Of a DNA stretch of 40,485 bases, positions 25,883 to 34,832 are shown piece after piece. A program made the translations under genes and the position numbers. Position 1 is the first letter of the stretch. Each line of letters begins with the position of its first letter. Below the pieces are notes generated by a model that was given only the letters and a program-made list of their open reading frames with translations, did not search any database and was not told the origin of the DNA. The stretch comes from Bacteroidales bacterium. Its GTDB lineage: Bacteria > Bacteroidota > Bacteroidia > Bacteroidales > GCA-2748055. Location: positions 1 to 40,485 of the forward strand of contig JAOZUK010000025.1 in assembly GCA_029938715.1 (NCBI GenBank), in the 5' to 3' direction.

Positions 25883-27606
25883 TGAAAAGAGTTGCTACAT
25901 ATACCTTCCTTCTGACTCTTATCTTTCAGTTACAGATCGAAAAGGCGGAAGCTCAACCTGTAAGTGATTCCCTTTTGCTCAATTCGCCCATCTATCGGGA
26001 AAAACTGCATCTGTTTACAGACCGTAGCCTATATGCATCAGGTGAGATCATACATTTCAGACTTCATAACAAAAGCCATGATCTTCTCAAAGAGAATAGT
26101 TGGAGTACTGTCCTGTACCTGGAGCTGATCGGTAACCATAATATCCCGGTGGCACAGGGAAAGTACCAGTTAGATCCGAAAGGAGCCACAGGACAATTGC
26201 TTATTCCCGATACAGTCAGCACTGGTGCTTACCATCTCAGGGCCTATACCAAGTGGATGCGTAATTTTGATGCTTCAGATTACTTTCACCTTCCTCTTAC
26301 AGTGGTAAATCCCCAAAAGATAAACAGGTCGGAGATGCCAAAGTTTGATTCAACACAAGCAGCAATTACAAATCCCTTAACTTCTCATGAAGTGGTAAGT
26401 TGCTCACTGGAAAGGGTCAGCTATGGAAACAGGGAAAAGGTGACCCTGCAAATAAACCTGGAGGATACTGCCTCCCTGAAGAAAGGCTATTGCGTCTCAG
26501 TAATAAAAAAAGGGTATCTGGATTTAGACTTTAGTTACACTCCCCATGGAGACATAGAGGATCAGATTAAAACTGGAGAGGTATTGTTCTATCCAGAAAC
26601 CAGGGGAATATCCCTTTCGGGAAGGGCGATAAGGGATAGTGACAGTACTCCCATGGCTTATACTCCGGTTCACATCACCCTGCTTGGACCCGAATCCGAT
26701 TATTTTGGAACTGTTACTGACAAATTTGGTCGGATACAGTTTTCCATCCCTTCCGTGACAAGCCCAACTGAGTTACTTATCACCTCCAGCTCGAAGAGCG
26801 GAGAGGTCATTGATCTCATTCTGCAGGATGAATTTTCCCAGGATTTTACAATGCCTTCTTTTACGCCCAGTAACGTTTTGAACATAAGGCAAAGTCTGGT
26901 CAATGAGATGGGGACCTACAGTCAGGTAGCAAAGCCCTTTATTACATCGGGTGCAGATGTCACATCCACGGAGGAAAAAGAATCTGAATATTCATTCTAT
27001 GGCACTCCGGAATTCAGGTATAAAACAGCCGATTACATTGAAATTCCAAATCTTGAGGAGTTTATTTTCGAACTGGTGCCCAAGGTGCAGATGGAAAAAC
27101 AGAACCGTCAAAAATATTTTTCCGTTATAGATGATGCCGGCCCCATCTCGGAATTTGCACCTTTGATCCTGCTGGATTTTGTTCCCATACCCTATGTTGA
27201 GGCCATCCTCTCTCTGGCTCCTGAACAAATTGAATACATAGATATTATCAATACCATTTACATCAGGGGAAGTACTAATTACGGGGGAATTATCAGCATT
27301 GTCTCAAAAAAAGGTGATCTGGCAGGAATAAAGCTTCCGGAGGGTTCGTCAATTTTAACATTCAATCCGTTAAATAAAATGGAAGAGATGAAATTCATCG
27401 ATTACGACCATCAAAAATTTAGTAAAAGGATACCGGACCTCCGGACTACCCTTCATTGGAGTGCTCAAAACAAATTTTTGTCTGGCCGGCAAAACACCAT
27501 AGAATTTTTTACTTCCGATGTCTCCGGTGAATTTATTGCAGTGATTCGTGGTATGACCAAAAAGGGAACAATCGTTCAGGGTACCTGTGAATTCACAGTA
27601 AAATAA
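25882..27606 (+). CDS. Secreted MG-domain/carboxypeptidase-regulatory-like protein
   Basis: The 574-residue protein uses a GTG start and has a signal peptide (about 1-24). The segment REKLHLFTDRSLYASGEIIHF (in parts, about 38-57) and the later TGAYHLRAYTKWM (about 115-127) are the macroglobulin-like MG2 marks common in Bacteroidota surface proteins. A carboxypeptidase-regulatory-like repeat follows (ISLSGRAIRDSDS, about 240, then TDKFGRIQFSIP). A TonB-plug-like segment (APEQIEYIDIINT with GGIISIVSKKG, about 450-480) closes the recognisable part. This family often pairs with outer-membrane export or adhesion systems. There is no beta-barrel, so it is not a receptor by itself. Confidence 0.8.
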   Translation: MKRVATYTFLLTLIFQLQIEKAEAQPVSDSLLLNSPIYREKLHLFTDRSLYASGEIIHFRLHNKSHDLLKENSWSTVLYLELIGNHNIPVAQGKYQLDPKGATGQLLIPDTVSTGAYHLRAYTKWMRNFDASDYFHLPLTVVNPQKINRSEMPKFDSTQAAITNPLTSHEVVSCSLERVSYGNREKVTLQINLEDTASLKKGYCVSVIKKGYLDLDFSYTPHGDIEDQIKTGEVLFYPETRGISLSGRAIRDSDSTPMAYTPVHITLLGPESDYFGTVTDKFGRIQFSIPSVTSPTELLITSSSKSGEVIDLILQDEFSQDFTMPSFTPSNVLNIRQSLVNEMGTYSQVAKPFITSGADVTSTEEKESEYSFYGTPEFRYKTADYIEIPNLEEFIFELVPKVQMEKQNRQKYFSVIDDAGPISEFAPLILLDFVPIPYVEAILSLAPEQIEYIDIINTIYIRGSTNYGGIISIVSKKGDLAGIKLPEGSSILTFNPLNKMEEMKFIDYDHQKFSKRIPDLRTTLHWSAQNKFLSGRQNTIEFFTSDVSGEFIAVIRGMTKKGTIVQGTCEFTVK

Positions 27607-27736
27607 GCAGAAAGATGGTGAACCATCCACCACAAAAACCCATGATGCTAAAATCACAGGTCTTTTTTAAATATGCTTGGAATTATCATTCGGTTGTGCC
27701 AAATTTACATCCCTACAATGAATAATTGATCCGCTG

Positions 27737-29425
27737 GTGAAGAGAATTCTTCCATTTGTCATTTTCTGGTTTATACTAAATCTGATACAGTCATTTTTTA
27801 CTGAGATCATTGATGATGAAGCCTACTACTGGGTCTATTCGCAGTTCCTGGACTGGGGCTACTTTGATCATCCTCCCATGATTGCATGGCTCATCAGGAT
27901 CGGGTCTACCCTGGTGCCCGGAGAACTGGGCGTAAGGTTAATGAATTCCTTATTGGGCGCCGGAACTATCCTCCTGACTTTTCTGATGCTCAAGGATCAG
28001 ATCCGTAATTACAGGTTGCTGATGATTGTAGTTTTTTCCATCCCGCTATTTCACGCCAATGTAGCTGGATTCATTGCCACCCCCGATCTGCCTCTGGTTT
28101 TTTTCGCAACCCTTTTCTTTTTTCTCTATAAAAGATATCTGGAAAACGAGACTCCGGGAATCGTTCTGTTACTGGGCCTCTCCGTTGCCCTGATGCTTTA
28201 TAGTAAATACCATGCTTTTCTGATCATTGGCTTTACTTTGCTCTCTAATCCAAAAATCCTGTTAAAGCGTTCTTTCTGGCTGATGGTTGTGTTTGCCTCC
28301 CTGCTATACCTTCCACACATCATATGGCAATTCAAACACCACTTTGTCTCCTTCGGGTACCATCTTGTTGATAGGAACAGACCCTTTGAAGTAAAGTTTC
28401 TATTAGAATATTTTGCAAACCAGCTGATTATGATCGGGCCACTGAGTGGAATCATTCTGCTCTATCTGGGAATAACTCATAAAACCGTTGATAGGTTTGA
28501 AGCGGCCCTGAAGTTTAATCTCATTGGGTTCTTTCTCTTTTTTCTAGTTTCAAGCATGAGGGGGCACGTGGAACCACACTGGACTGCAGCTGCCTTTGTT
28601 CCACTTATACTGTTATCTTTCCCGGATATAGAGAAGAAAATCGCTCTTCACAAGTGGATCACCATATCAGGCATCATAACCATCGCATTAATCCTGTTTT
28701 TGAGATTGGTCCTTATTGTTGATATGGGCCTGTTGCCTGATAAACTGAGCCATCGTTTCCTCCATAAAAAGGAGTCTTTCCAGCAAATTCAAAAAGAAGC
28801 TAATGGTCGTTTCGTTGTGTTTACCAACTCATATCAGAAAGCTTCGCTCTATTGGTTTTTCAACCAGGAACCGGCCTTTTCTCTGAATGACATCTATTAT
28901 CGGAAAAATCAATATGACCTGATGGATCAGGAAGCCGCACTGCAGGGGAAAGAGGTTCTCTATTTCCCCGCTATTGAATTCCCCGGTTGTGATACCTTGA
29001 AAACTGCAATGGAGGATTTTCTAATGAGTGATACTGATTATTTCTGCCACTTCAACCGGGTTGAAATCAAGCTTCCCCAAATGAATTGGGAATTCGAGAC
29101 TGGAGAAAGAATTGATATCCATATAGAACTGAGTAATCCTACCGCAAGTACCATACGCTTTTGTGATTCATGCACCCATAAACCCAGATTGGTTTATTCC
29201 TATTTCTCCCCAAAAGGATATGACTTGGCTTATTATGTAAATTCCAGCAACCCCATTCCTGACCTGGAACCGGGTGAATGCATTGTTTTACCTGTAGAAA
29301 TGAAAATACCACACTTCACCGGACAGTATCAGTTAATGTTTTCATTGGGATCGGAGAATCTGAGGGCAGGACTAAATGGAAAACCCGTTACGGTCTCCGT
29401 ACTCGCCAGGTCCAGAAAGAATTGA
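27737..29425 (+). CDS. GT39-type membrane glycosyltransferase (ArnT/PMT-like)
   Basis: The 562-residue protein begins with a membrane helix after a GTG start and carries DDEAYYWVYS near residue 28, with the acidic pair used by GT-C transferases, then GYFDHPPMIAWL (about 45-56). About ten more helices follow up to residue 335, and the C-terminal third is soluble and extracytoplasmic. Such enzymes move a sugar from a polyprenyl-phosphate donor to lipid A, protein or glycan. The neighbouring GtrA gene, which converges on it with a 38-bp 3' overlap, fits such a role as a polyprenyl-sugar flippase candidate. The acceptor is unknown. Confidence 0.88.
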   Translation: MKRILPFVIFWFILNLIQSFFTEIIDDEAYYWVYSQFLDWGYFDHPPMIAWLIRIGSTLVPGELGVRLMNSLLGAGTILLTFLMLKDQIRNYRLLMIVVFSIPLFHANVAGFIATPDLPLVFFATLFFFLYKRYLENETPGIVLLLGLSVALMLYSKYHAFLIIGFTLLSNPKILLKRSFWLMVVFASLLYLPHIIWQFKHHFVSFGYHLVDRNRPFEVKFLLEYFANQLIMIGPLSGIILLYLGITHKTVDRFEAALKFNLIGFFLFFLVSSMRGHVEPHWTAAAFVPLILLSFPDIEKKIALHKWITISGIITIALILFLRLVLIVDMGLLPDKLSHRFLHKKESFQQIQKEANGRFVVFTNSYQKASLYWFFNQEPAFSLNDIYYRKNQYDLMDQEAALQGKEVLYFPAIEFPGCDTLKTAMEDFLMSDTDYFCHFNRVEIKLPQMNWEFETGERIDIHIELSNPTASTIRFCDSCTHKPRLVYSYFSPKGYDLAYYVNSSNPIPDLEPGECIVLPVEMKIPHFTGQYQLMFSLGSENLRAGLNGKPVTVSVLARSRKN

Positions 29426-29804
29426 GAGAATAATTGATCCCTGTACCAACAGCTATTCCAATCAGATTTGAAAGCAAATCATGCATCCCCAGAAGATTAA
29501 CCAGTAAAAGAAGTATCAGATAGTTTACAATTCCGGCCAACCCGCTCACCATGTGATACCTGAATAATCTTGCCCAGAAAGGGATATGGGTCTCTCTTTT
29601 TTTGAAGGTCCAGAGGTTATTCAGCAAAAAATTGGTCAGAATGGATATCCAGATAGCGATGGGAGAAGCTATTTCAAGACGTAAGGAAATAAAACGGGTA
29701 AGCACATAGAGTAATCCCATATTTACCAAAACACCAGAGCCTCCGACAATGCCGAACTTTATAAACTCTTCTAGTCTTTTAGCATCGATTCTAAACCGTT
29801 TCAA
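29388..29804 (-). CDS. GtrA family membrane protein
   Basis: The 138-residue protein has four membrane helices and the GtrA marks FIKFGIVGGSGVLVN (about 14-28), LLNNLWTFK (about 60-68) and the repeat-like NYSLNSFWTWR at the end. GtrA proteins are thought to carry polyprenyl-phosphate-linked sugars across the inner membrane. The start is a TTG at 29804, chosen because GAGG lies 5-8 bases upstream and an in-frame stop is only seven codons before it. Its 3' end overlaps the GT39 gene on the other strand. Confidence 0.88.
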   Translation of the reverse strand: MKRFRIDAKRLEEFIKFGIVGGSGVLVNMGLLYVLTRFISLRLEIASPIAIWISILTNFLLNNLWTFKKRETHIPFWARLFRYHMVSGLAGIVNYLILLLLVNLLGMHDLLSNLIGIAVGTGINYSLNSFWTWRVRRP

Positions 29805-29820
29805 AACCTCAATTAATTAT

Positions 29821-29894
29821 GGTGTTCTCTAGAATAGTTAAATATAGTATGCAATTGTTTCCCAGCAAAATAAAATAGGAAACCCAAGAACACC
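29821..29894. repeat. 74-bp element with nested inverted repeats
   Basis: The outer arms GGTGTTCT (29821-29828) and AGAACACC (29887-29894) are perfect 8-bp complements. Inside them GTTTCC (29857-29862) and GGAAAC (29878-29883) form a 6-bp stem with a 15-base A/T-rich loop. The element fills most of the gap between the patatin gene end and the GtrA gene start. It could be a structured leader for gtrA, a terminator for the operon coming from the right, or a very small mobile-type repeat. No target duplication is visible at its edges. Confidence 0.4.
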
Positions 29895-29908
29895 TGAAAA
29901 AAATCATT

Positions 29909-30745
29909 CTATCCCAGTAAACGCTTGATGTGAGGCAACTGCTCGAGGGTTGCCTCTTTTCCTTTTTCGATGATGTGAGGCATCTTATGAATATCAAACA
30001 TCGATATCATACTATCGAATTCGGGAATAATAGGGAAGATTTCAGAATGGTGAGCCAGGTTGTTAAAGGCATAAGAATTTTTAAATATATTATTCATGTA
30101 GATGCTGGTCATTTGCTCCTGAACAGCCGTTATGGACCTGAATTTGTTGCGGTAATCAAGGGTAAAACCCATTGCCAAGACTATATCAGCTCCATGTTGA
30201 ATGGCTACATCAATGGGTAAGGGATTAGATGCCGCTCCATCAATAAGCAATGTTCCATCAATTTCCCAGGGTGGAAATATCATAGGAATGGCCAAACTTG
30301 CACGCACCGAGTTAAAAATATCACCCTCCGACAATTCCACCGGCTCCCCATTCATCATATCGGTTGCCACTACAATCAGAGGTGTGCGAAGCTCGGAAAA
30401 CAATTTTTCTCCGGCTATGCTTTTGAGTTTTTCATTCAGGAACGAATCATCCACAAGACCGCTTCTTTCATTGAATTTAAGGGTTCCGTCTTTGGATGCC
30501 TTTAGATTTACCATATAGCCTTGCATCAAATCTTTGGTCCAGGTGGAATCGGACAACTCTTTAATTTCATGGGGATCCATTCCGGCGGCGATCCCAACCC
30601 CGTAAATTGCACCCCCGCTACAGCCAACTACAAGATCGATTTCAATATTTTCTTCTTTCAGTACCTGAAACATGCCAATAGATGCTGCACACTTAATTGC
30701 CCCTGAGCCTATTACCAAAGCAACTCGTTTTTTTAAGTTGGACAT
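29909..30745 (-). CDS. Patatin-like phospholipase
   Basis: The 278-residue protein is a bacterial patatin (RssA-like) with a Ser-Asp dyad: Ser 43 in GCSGGA and Asp 169 in DGAASNPLP. The oxyanion loop reads GSGAIKCAA (about 13-21), with Lys where Arg is normal. It has no signal peptide, so it should act in the cytoplasm or at the inner face of the membrane. It is the last gene of the operon after the STAS protein (32 bp gap), suggesting its activity or expression is tied to the signalling pair upstream. Expected activity is lipid acyl hydrolysis, with substrate unknown. Confidence 0.88.
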   Translation of the reverse strand: MSNLKKRVALVIGSGAIKCAASIGMFQVLKEENIEIDLVVGCSGGAIYGVGIAAGMDPHEIKELSDSTWTKDLMQGYMVNLKASKDGTLKFNERSGLVDDSFLNEKLKSIAGEKLFSELRTPLIVVATDMMNGEPVELSEGDIFNSVRASLAIPMIFPPWEIDGTLLIDGAASNPLPIDVAIQHGADIVLAMGFTLDYRNKFRSITAVQEQMTSIYMNNIFKNSYAFNNLAHHSEIFPIIPEFDSMISMFDIHKMPHIIEKGKEATLEQLPHIKRLLG

Positions 30746-30777
30746 AGCTAGTTACTTAATTAATAATTTAACAATGA

Positions 30778-31116
30778 TTATGAGCTGAAGCTGTGTATGG
30801 CTTCATCTACCGTTGGGAAGATTTTAACGATTCTGTCGAATTTGCTCAGCTTAAATATCTTATCCACCTGGGGTTGCACTGCTGCAATGCGCAGATCGCC
30901 GCCATTGCGTCTTGAATCCCTTGCCATCCCCAGAAATATCCTTATGCCGGCACTGCTCGAATAGGCCAATGACTGAAGGTCTGCCACAAAATTCTGTGTG
31001 CTCTCTGCAACTTGCTTATCAAAGAATTGGGTAAGTTCAGGTGAGGACTGAGCGTCAAGTTCTCCGCCAATGCTAATGACACCAATCCCCTCAACATAGT
31101 TAATTTTAATATCCAT
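30778..31116 (-). CDS. STAS-domain anti-sigma factor antagonist
   Basis: The 112-residue protein is a single STAS domain. The phospho-acceptor segment is DLQSLAYSSSAGIRIF, with a Ser cluster at 53-55 corresponding to SpoIIAA Ser 58. It would be dephosphorylated by the PP2C domain and phosphorylated by the HATPase domain of the sensor encoded just upstream (21-bp gap). In Bacteroidota such modules often do not lead to a sigma factor, so the final target is open. Confidence 0.88.
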   Translation of the reverse strand: MDIKINYVEGIGVISIGGELDAQSSPELTQFFDKQVAESTQNFVADLQSLAYSSSAGIRIFLGMARDSRRNGGDLRIAAVQPQVDKIFKLSKFDRIVKIFPTVDEAIHSFSS

Positions 31117-31137
31117 AAAATTTCTCTTAAGTTATTT

Positions 31138-34100
31138 TCATGTTTGTATATATCTCATTTTCAGCGATAAACAGTTTGTCCCATTAATGCTTTCATAGGA
31201 AAAATCATCCACCATCTCCTTTACAATGTAGACTCCGAGTCCACCAATTTTTCTTTCATTAATATCATCACTCAAAACTGGCTCCTTATTGAAAGAAGGA
31301 TCGAAGGGGTGTCCCTTATCCTCCACCGTAATCAACATCTCATTTTTCAGATCCATTACAGATACGCGAATGTCTCCTGCCTCCATCCCTTTATAACCAT
31401 GCAGTATAAGATTGGAGCATACTTCATCTATGGCCAGTTTGAATGATTCTGTGATGTTATCATCCACCTTCAGAAGCTGGCACACCTCAACTACGAAATT
31501 CCGGAACAAGGGGAGGTTTGGCATTTCGGCTTTTCTGGTGAAACGATGACTAACGACTTCGCTTTCCATGCCCCTGCGTAATGCCACCAGGGTAAGATCA
31601 TCTAATTGCACCTGACCACCCATGTGTGAGAAAACATCAACTTCAAAGTGCTTTACCACACTGTAAGCAGATGGCCACACCTGTCCTGCCTCTAGTAAAA
31701 ATCTTTCTTCTGTATAAAAATCTCCAGCCATATCTCTTGCTTCTGTAAATCCATCTGTATAAGAGAGCAATAAATCTCCTGGCATAAAATCAATTACTCC
31801 GAATTCATAGGGTAGCTCTGTTGAGAAACCAAAAGCGGGCCCGGTGGGATTGAGCAAATCTTTTACCTGGCCGGTTGCATCAACCAAAACAGGCGAATCA
31901 TGTCCCCCGTTGACATAGTATAACTTGCCTGATTCTGGATCCAGAATGGAAAGAACCAGGGTGGCAAACATATTAGACTGCCCATGGTTGTTTACAATGT
32001 AATTGTTTAGGCTCACTGCCATATTCTCCAGCATTTCTTCCACAAGAACCTCTTTCTGATATTGCTCGCTGTAGAAACGAATTAAAGAGCGAAGCAGAAC
32101 CATAAAGAGGGCCGCTCCCACCCCTTTGTCGCAAACGTCGGCCACCACAATGCCAAAATATTTTGTTTTTCCAATGGGGAACACATCATAAAAATCTCCT
32201 GACACCTGCCTTGCAGCTTTAAAATAGGTGGATATTTCCCAACCGGGAATGGATGGCATAAACTGTGGGAAAAAACCCCGTTGAATTTCACTGCCAATTT
32301 CCAGATCGCGCTCAGCCACATCAAGAGCCCTTTCCGTCTGAGCATGCAATTGAGCATTATCCAGGGCAGTGGCAATCTGACTGGCCACGGTTTCCGCCAG
32401 TTCCATGCTGTTCTCAGTGATTTCATATTCCGAATCCTTATTGGTCATTCCAATTAATCCGATGGTCTTACCACGGGTGACCAGGGGCACAATCATAAAA
32501 GATCCGGTACCCGATTTCCCGATTAGCTCCCGTATGGGCCCTATTACCGGATCGCTCTGCGCATCCCGGGAAACAATTGTTTTTTTTGCCTTAATCAGGT
32601 GTTGTAGATCCAAATTTCCATCCATGTCAAGTATTTTACCCACTTGACTTTCCGGGTCGGGTACTATGGAGTGGAATGCAAGAACCTCAAGTCGGCTCTG
32701 CTTTTCACTGATCAGAGCAATTCCAGCCATGCGAATTGAAAATATTTTTGTCAACTCCTGGCAGGCCGTATTTAATATATCCTGAAGATCCAATGAATAA
32801 CTGACTTTTTCTGCCACCCGATTAATGGATGCTAATTCACTGGCACGCAATTCAGCCGCCTCTTTTGCGATTTTAAGAATCTCTTCGGCCTTTACTCTGA
32901 TGGAAATGTCTCGAATAATTCCTCTGGTCCCCACCGTTCTCCCATTTTCAAGGATTGGGGATGCAACAATCTCGCTGGAAAACTCATGGCCATCCTTTGT
33001 TAGATAGATTAAATCGAATGACTTAATGGGTCTGTTTGAAGCATACAATTTTTTGAATTCTGTGAAGAATTTTATCCTGGAGTTCCGTGCTACCAAATGC
33101 CTGAAATGCTTCCCGACTAATTCGTTTCTATGATTATATTTCGTGGCTTCTATAAAAGGTTGATTCACATAAGTGAGATATCCGGCCGAATCGGCTTCAA
33201 AATATGAATCCTGAAGTGTTTCTAGAACAGCCTTATGTGCCGTTGCGGTAGTTTCCAATTTTGCTTCTGCCTTTAGCCTTTCCGATATATCAATGTAGAA
33301 AACCAGGTGCCCATAATTGATACTTCCCACAAAAAATGGCTGGGCTACCACTTCCACATCTGTCATTGTCCCATCCTTCCTTTTGCGCTTTCCTGATATA
33401 TACAGACGCTGTCCCAGAAGATTTTTGGAATATTCACTCATCTCTTCAAAGGCATCGGGTGATGCCAATAGATGATCCAGATTTTTTCCGATGGACTCTT
33501 CATCAGAATAGCCGAACAATTCCTGAAATGCAGGATTCACAAAGGAAATTTTATTGTCTTTTCCAACATTTACCACAGCAACTGGCGTCTGCTCCAACAG
33601 GGCATCAAGAAAATCCTTTTGAATAGCCAGCTCTTTTTCTACTTCAAATCTCTGAGTAACATTTCGAATGGTACCCTTTATCACATCTACCTCCCCTTCC
33701 TTAATAACAGGAGTAAAGGTTGCTTCACCCACAAAAGTTTGTCCATCCTTTCCAACATATCTGGTTTTAAAATGGTCCTGAGGCTCTTTAGTTTCGTAAA
33801 TAGTTTTGAACTTACTGGATACGCCTGAGGCGAACTCCTTCTGTGTAAAGTCCCAATAGCGTTTGCCGATTAGCTCTTCCCTCTGATCAAAACCCAATTC
33901 TCTGATGAATGGGAGGTTCGCATAGGTAATTATACCGTTTTTATCGGTTTCCACATAGCCGTCCCTTAAATAATCCAGAACTTCCTTATACTCTTTACGG
34001 GTCTTTTGTAATGCGGACTCAGCTTTAAGACGCCTGGAAATATCATTGTAAAAAACAAGGTATCCTAACTGCTTACCTCCCATTATATTAGGCTCTGTGA

Positions 34101-34599
34101 ATATTTCAACCTCCACAAGGCTTCCATCTTTTCGTTTGCGTTTACTCATTGAGTAACCAATTTGATGTTCTTCCTGTGAATCCTCTCCTTCTCTGGGATG
34201 TTGCATACCCTCAGGGGAAATGAACCCAAGGGTACGGTTATAGATTTCGTCTTTAGAATACCCAAATAGGGACTCGAATACTTTATTAACTATGGTAATC
34301 CTTCCCTTGTTATCAGTAATTACTAATGCAAAGGGGGTATTGTGCAGAATCCCCTCCATAAAATGGTTTTTGTCAGCCTCATGCTTCAACCTCTGACGGT
34401 TCTTTTCATAACTCCTTATACTAAAGAGAAGAACAATAATAACCACGGTGAAAACCATATATACCCAGCTGGATTGATACCAGGGTTGTACGTGATTAGA
34501 GACCACAAGTGTTCCCTTTGCCAACAAGGTAACAGGGGATACTATTTGGATTATAGCAATGACTATTAATACCCTATCAGGGACTTTGATCCTTTTCAC
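31138..34599 (-). CDS. PAS-GAF sensor with fused PP2C phosphatase and HATPase kinase (RsbU-RsbW-like)
   Basis: This is a membrane sensor for partner switching. I choose a GTG start at 34599, since it yields KRIKVPDRV then a signal-like hydrophobic stretch. A TTG at 34650 would add 17 residues of no clear use. After a second membrane helix (about 45-65) come four PAS domains (about 80-200, 205-320, 330-455 and 460-585), a GAF domain (about 615-765), a SpoIIE-type PP2C domain (GDFYDVFPIG and VVADVCDKGVGAALFM, about 825-860) and a C-terminal HATPase with the N-box AIDEVCSNLILHGY. Having both phosphatase and kinase on one chain lets one protein set the phosphorylation of the neighbouring STAS protein. 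Confidence 0.9.
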   Translation of the reverse strand: MKRIKVPDRVLIVIAIIQIVSPVTLLAKGTLVVSNHVQPWYQSSWVYMVFTVVIIVLLFSIRSYEKNRQRLKHEADKNHFMEGILHNTPFALVITDNKGRITIVNKVFESLFGYSKDEIYNRTLGFISPEGMQHPREGEDSQEEHQIGYSMSKRKRKDGSLVEVEIFTEPNIMGGKQLGYLVFYNDISRRLKAESALQKTRKEYKEVLDYLRDGYVETDKNGIITYANLPFIRELGFDQREELIGKRYWDFTQKEFASGVSSKFKTIYETKEPQDHFKTRYVGKDGQTFVGEATFTPVIKEGEVDVIKGTIRNVTQRFEVEKELAIQKDFLDALLEQTPVAVVNVGKDNKISFVNPAFQELFGYSDEESIGKNLDHLLASPDAFEEMSEYSKNLLGQRLYISGKRKRKDGTMTDVEVVAQPFFVGSINYGHLVFYIDISERLKAEAKLETTATAHKAVLETLQDSYFEADSAGYLTYVNQPFIEATKYNHRNELVGKHFRHLVARNSRIKFFTEFKKLYASNRPIKSFDLIYLTKDGHEFSSEIVASPILENGRTVGTRGIIRDISIRVKAEEILKIAKEAAELRASELASINRVAEKVSYSLDLQDILNTACQELTKIFSIRMAGIALISEKQSRLEVLAFHSIVPDPESQVGKILDMDGNLDLQHLIKAKKTIVSRDAQSDPVIGPIRELIGKSGTGSFMIVPLVTRGKTIGLIGMTNKDSEYEITENSMELAETVASQIATALDNAQLHAQTERALDVAERDLEIGSEIQRGFFPQFMPSIPGWEISTYFKAARQVSGDFYDVFPIGKTKYFGIVVADVCDKGVGAALFMVLLRSLIRFYSEQYQKEVLVEEMLENMAVSLNNYIVNNHGQSNMFATLVLSILDPESGKLYYVNGGHDSPVLVDATGQVKDLLNPTGPAFGFSTELPYEFGVIDFMPGDLLLSYTDGFTEARDMAGDFYTEERFLLEAGQVWPSAYSVVKHFEVDVFSHMGGQVQLDDLTLVALRRGMESEVVSHRFTRKAEMPNLPLFRNFVVEVCQLLKVDDNITESFKLAIDEVCSNLILHGYKGMEAGDIRVSVMDLKNEMLITVEDKGHPFDPSFNKEPVLSDDINERKIGGLGVYIVKEMVDDFSYESINGTNCLSLKMRYIQT

Positions 34600-34684
34600 G
34601 TCTGGCTTGGTTAAACTGTAGTGTGCAATGAAAACAAACTTGACTGACAATTGTTTGAGGTTGCCAATTTGAAAGGCACGCTAA

Positions 34685-34729
34685 GCCCGGAGGGCAGTTA
34701 GCCCTAAAAAAGAATGAGGCTAACTTTTT
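34685..34729 (+). promoter_or_regulatory. Overlapping hairpins ending in a T-run (attenuator-like)
   Basis: GTTAGCC (34697-34703) and GGCTAAC (34718-34724) form a 7-bp stem with a 14-base loop, directly followed by TTTTT, which has the look of an intrinsic terminator on the + strand. AGGGC/GCCCT (34691-34695 with 34701-34705) and GCCC/GGGC (34685-34688 with 34692-34695) are alternative stems that share bases with it. The only gene downstream is the ATP-grasp gene at 34833, so it could be leader control. No known riboswitch class is recognised. Confidence 0.35.
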
Positions 34730-34832
34730 AAGGAGGTCTTGATAATTCCAAATTTCTTTAACAATATTTTATTTATATTGAGCCACATAGTTCAATATTG
34801 CTGTATGGATCTCAATTAAAAACGATGATATT

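Noticed and set aside
27612-27634. GATGG-N4-CCATC hairpin as a terminator after the MG-domain gene
   Set aside because: The stem is only 5 bp and there is no T-run after it.
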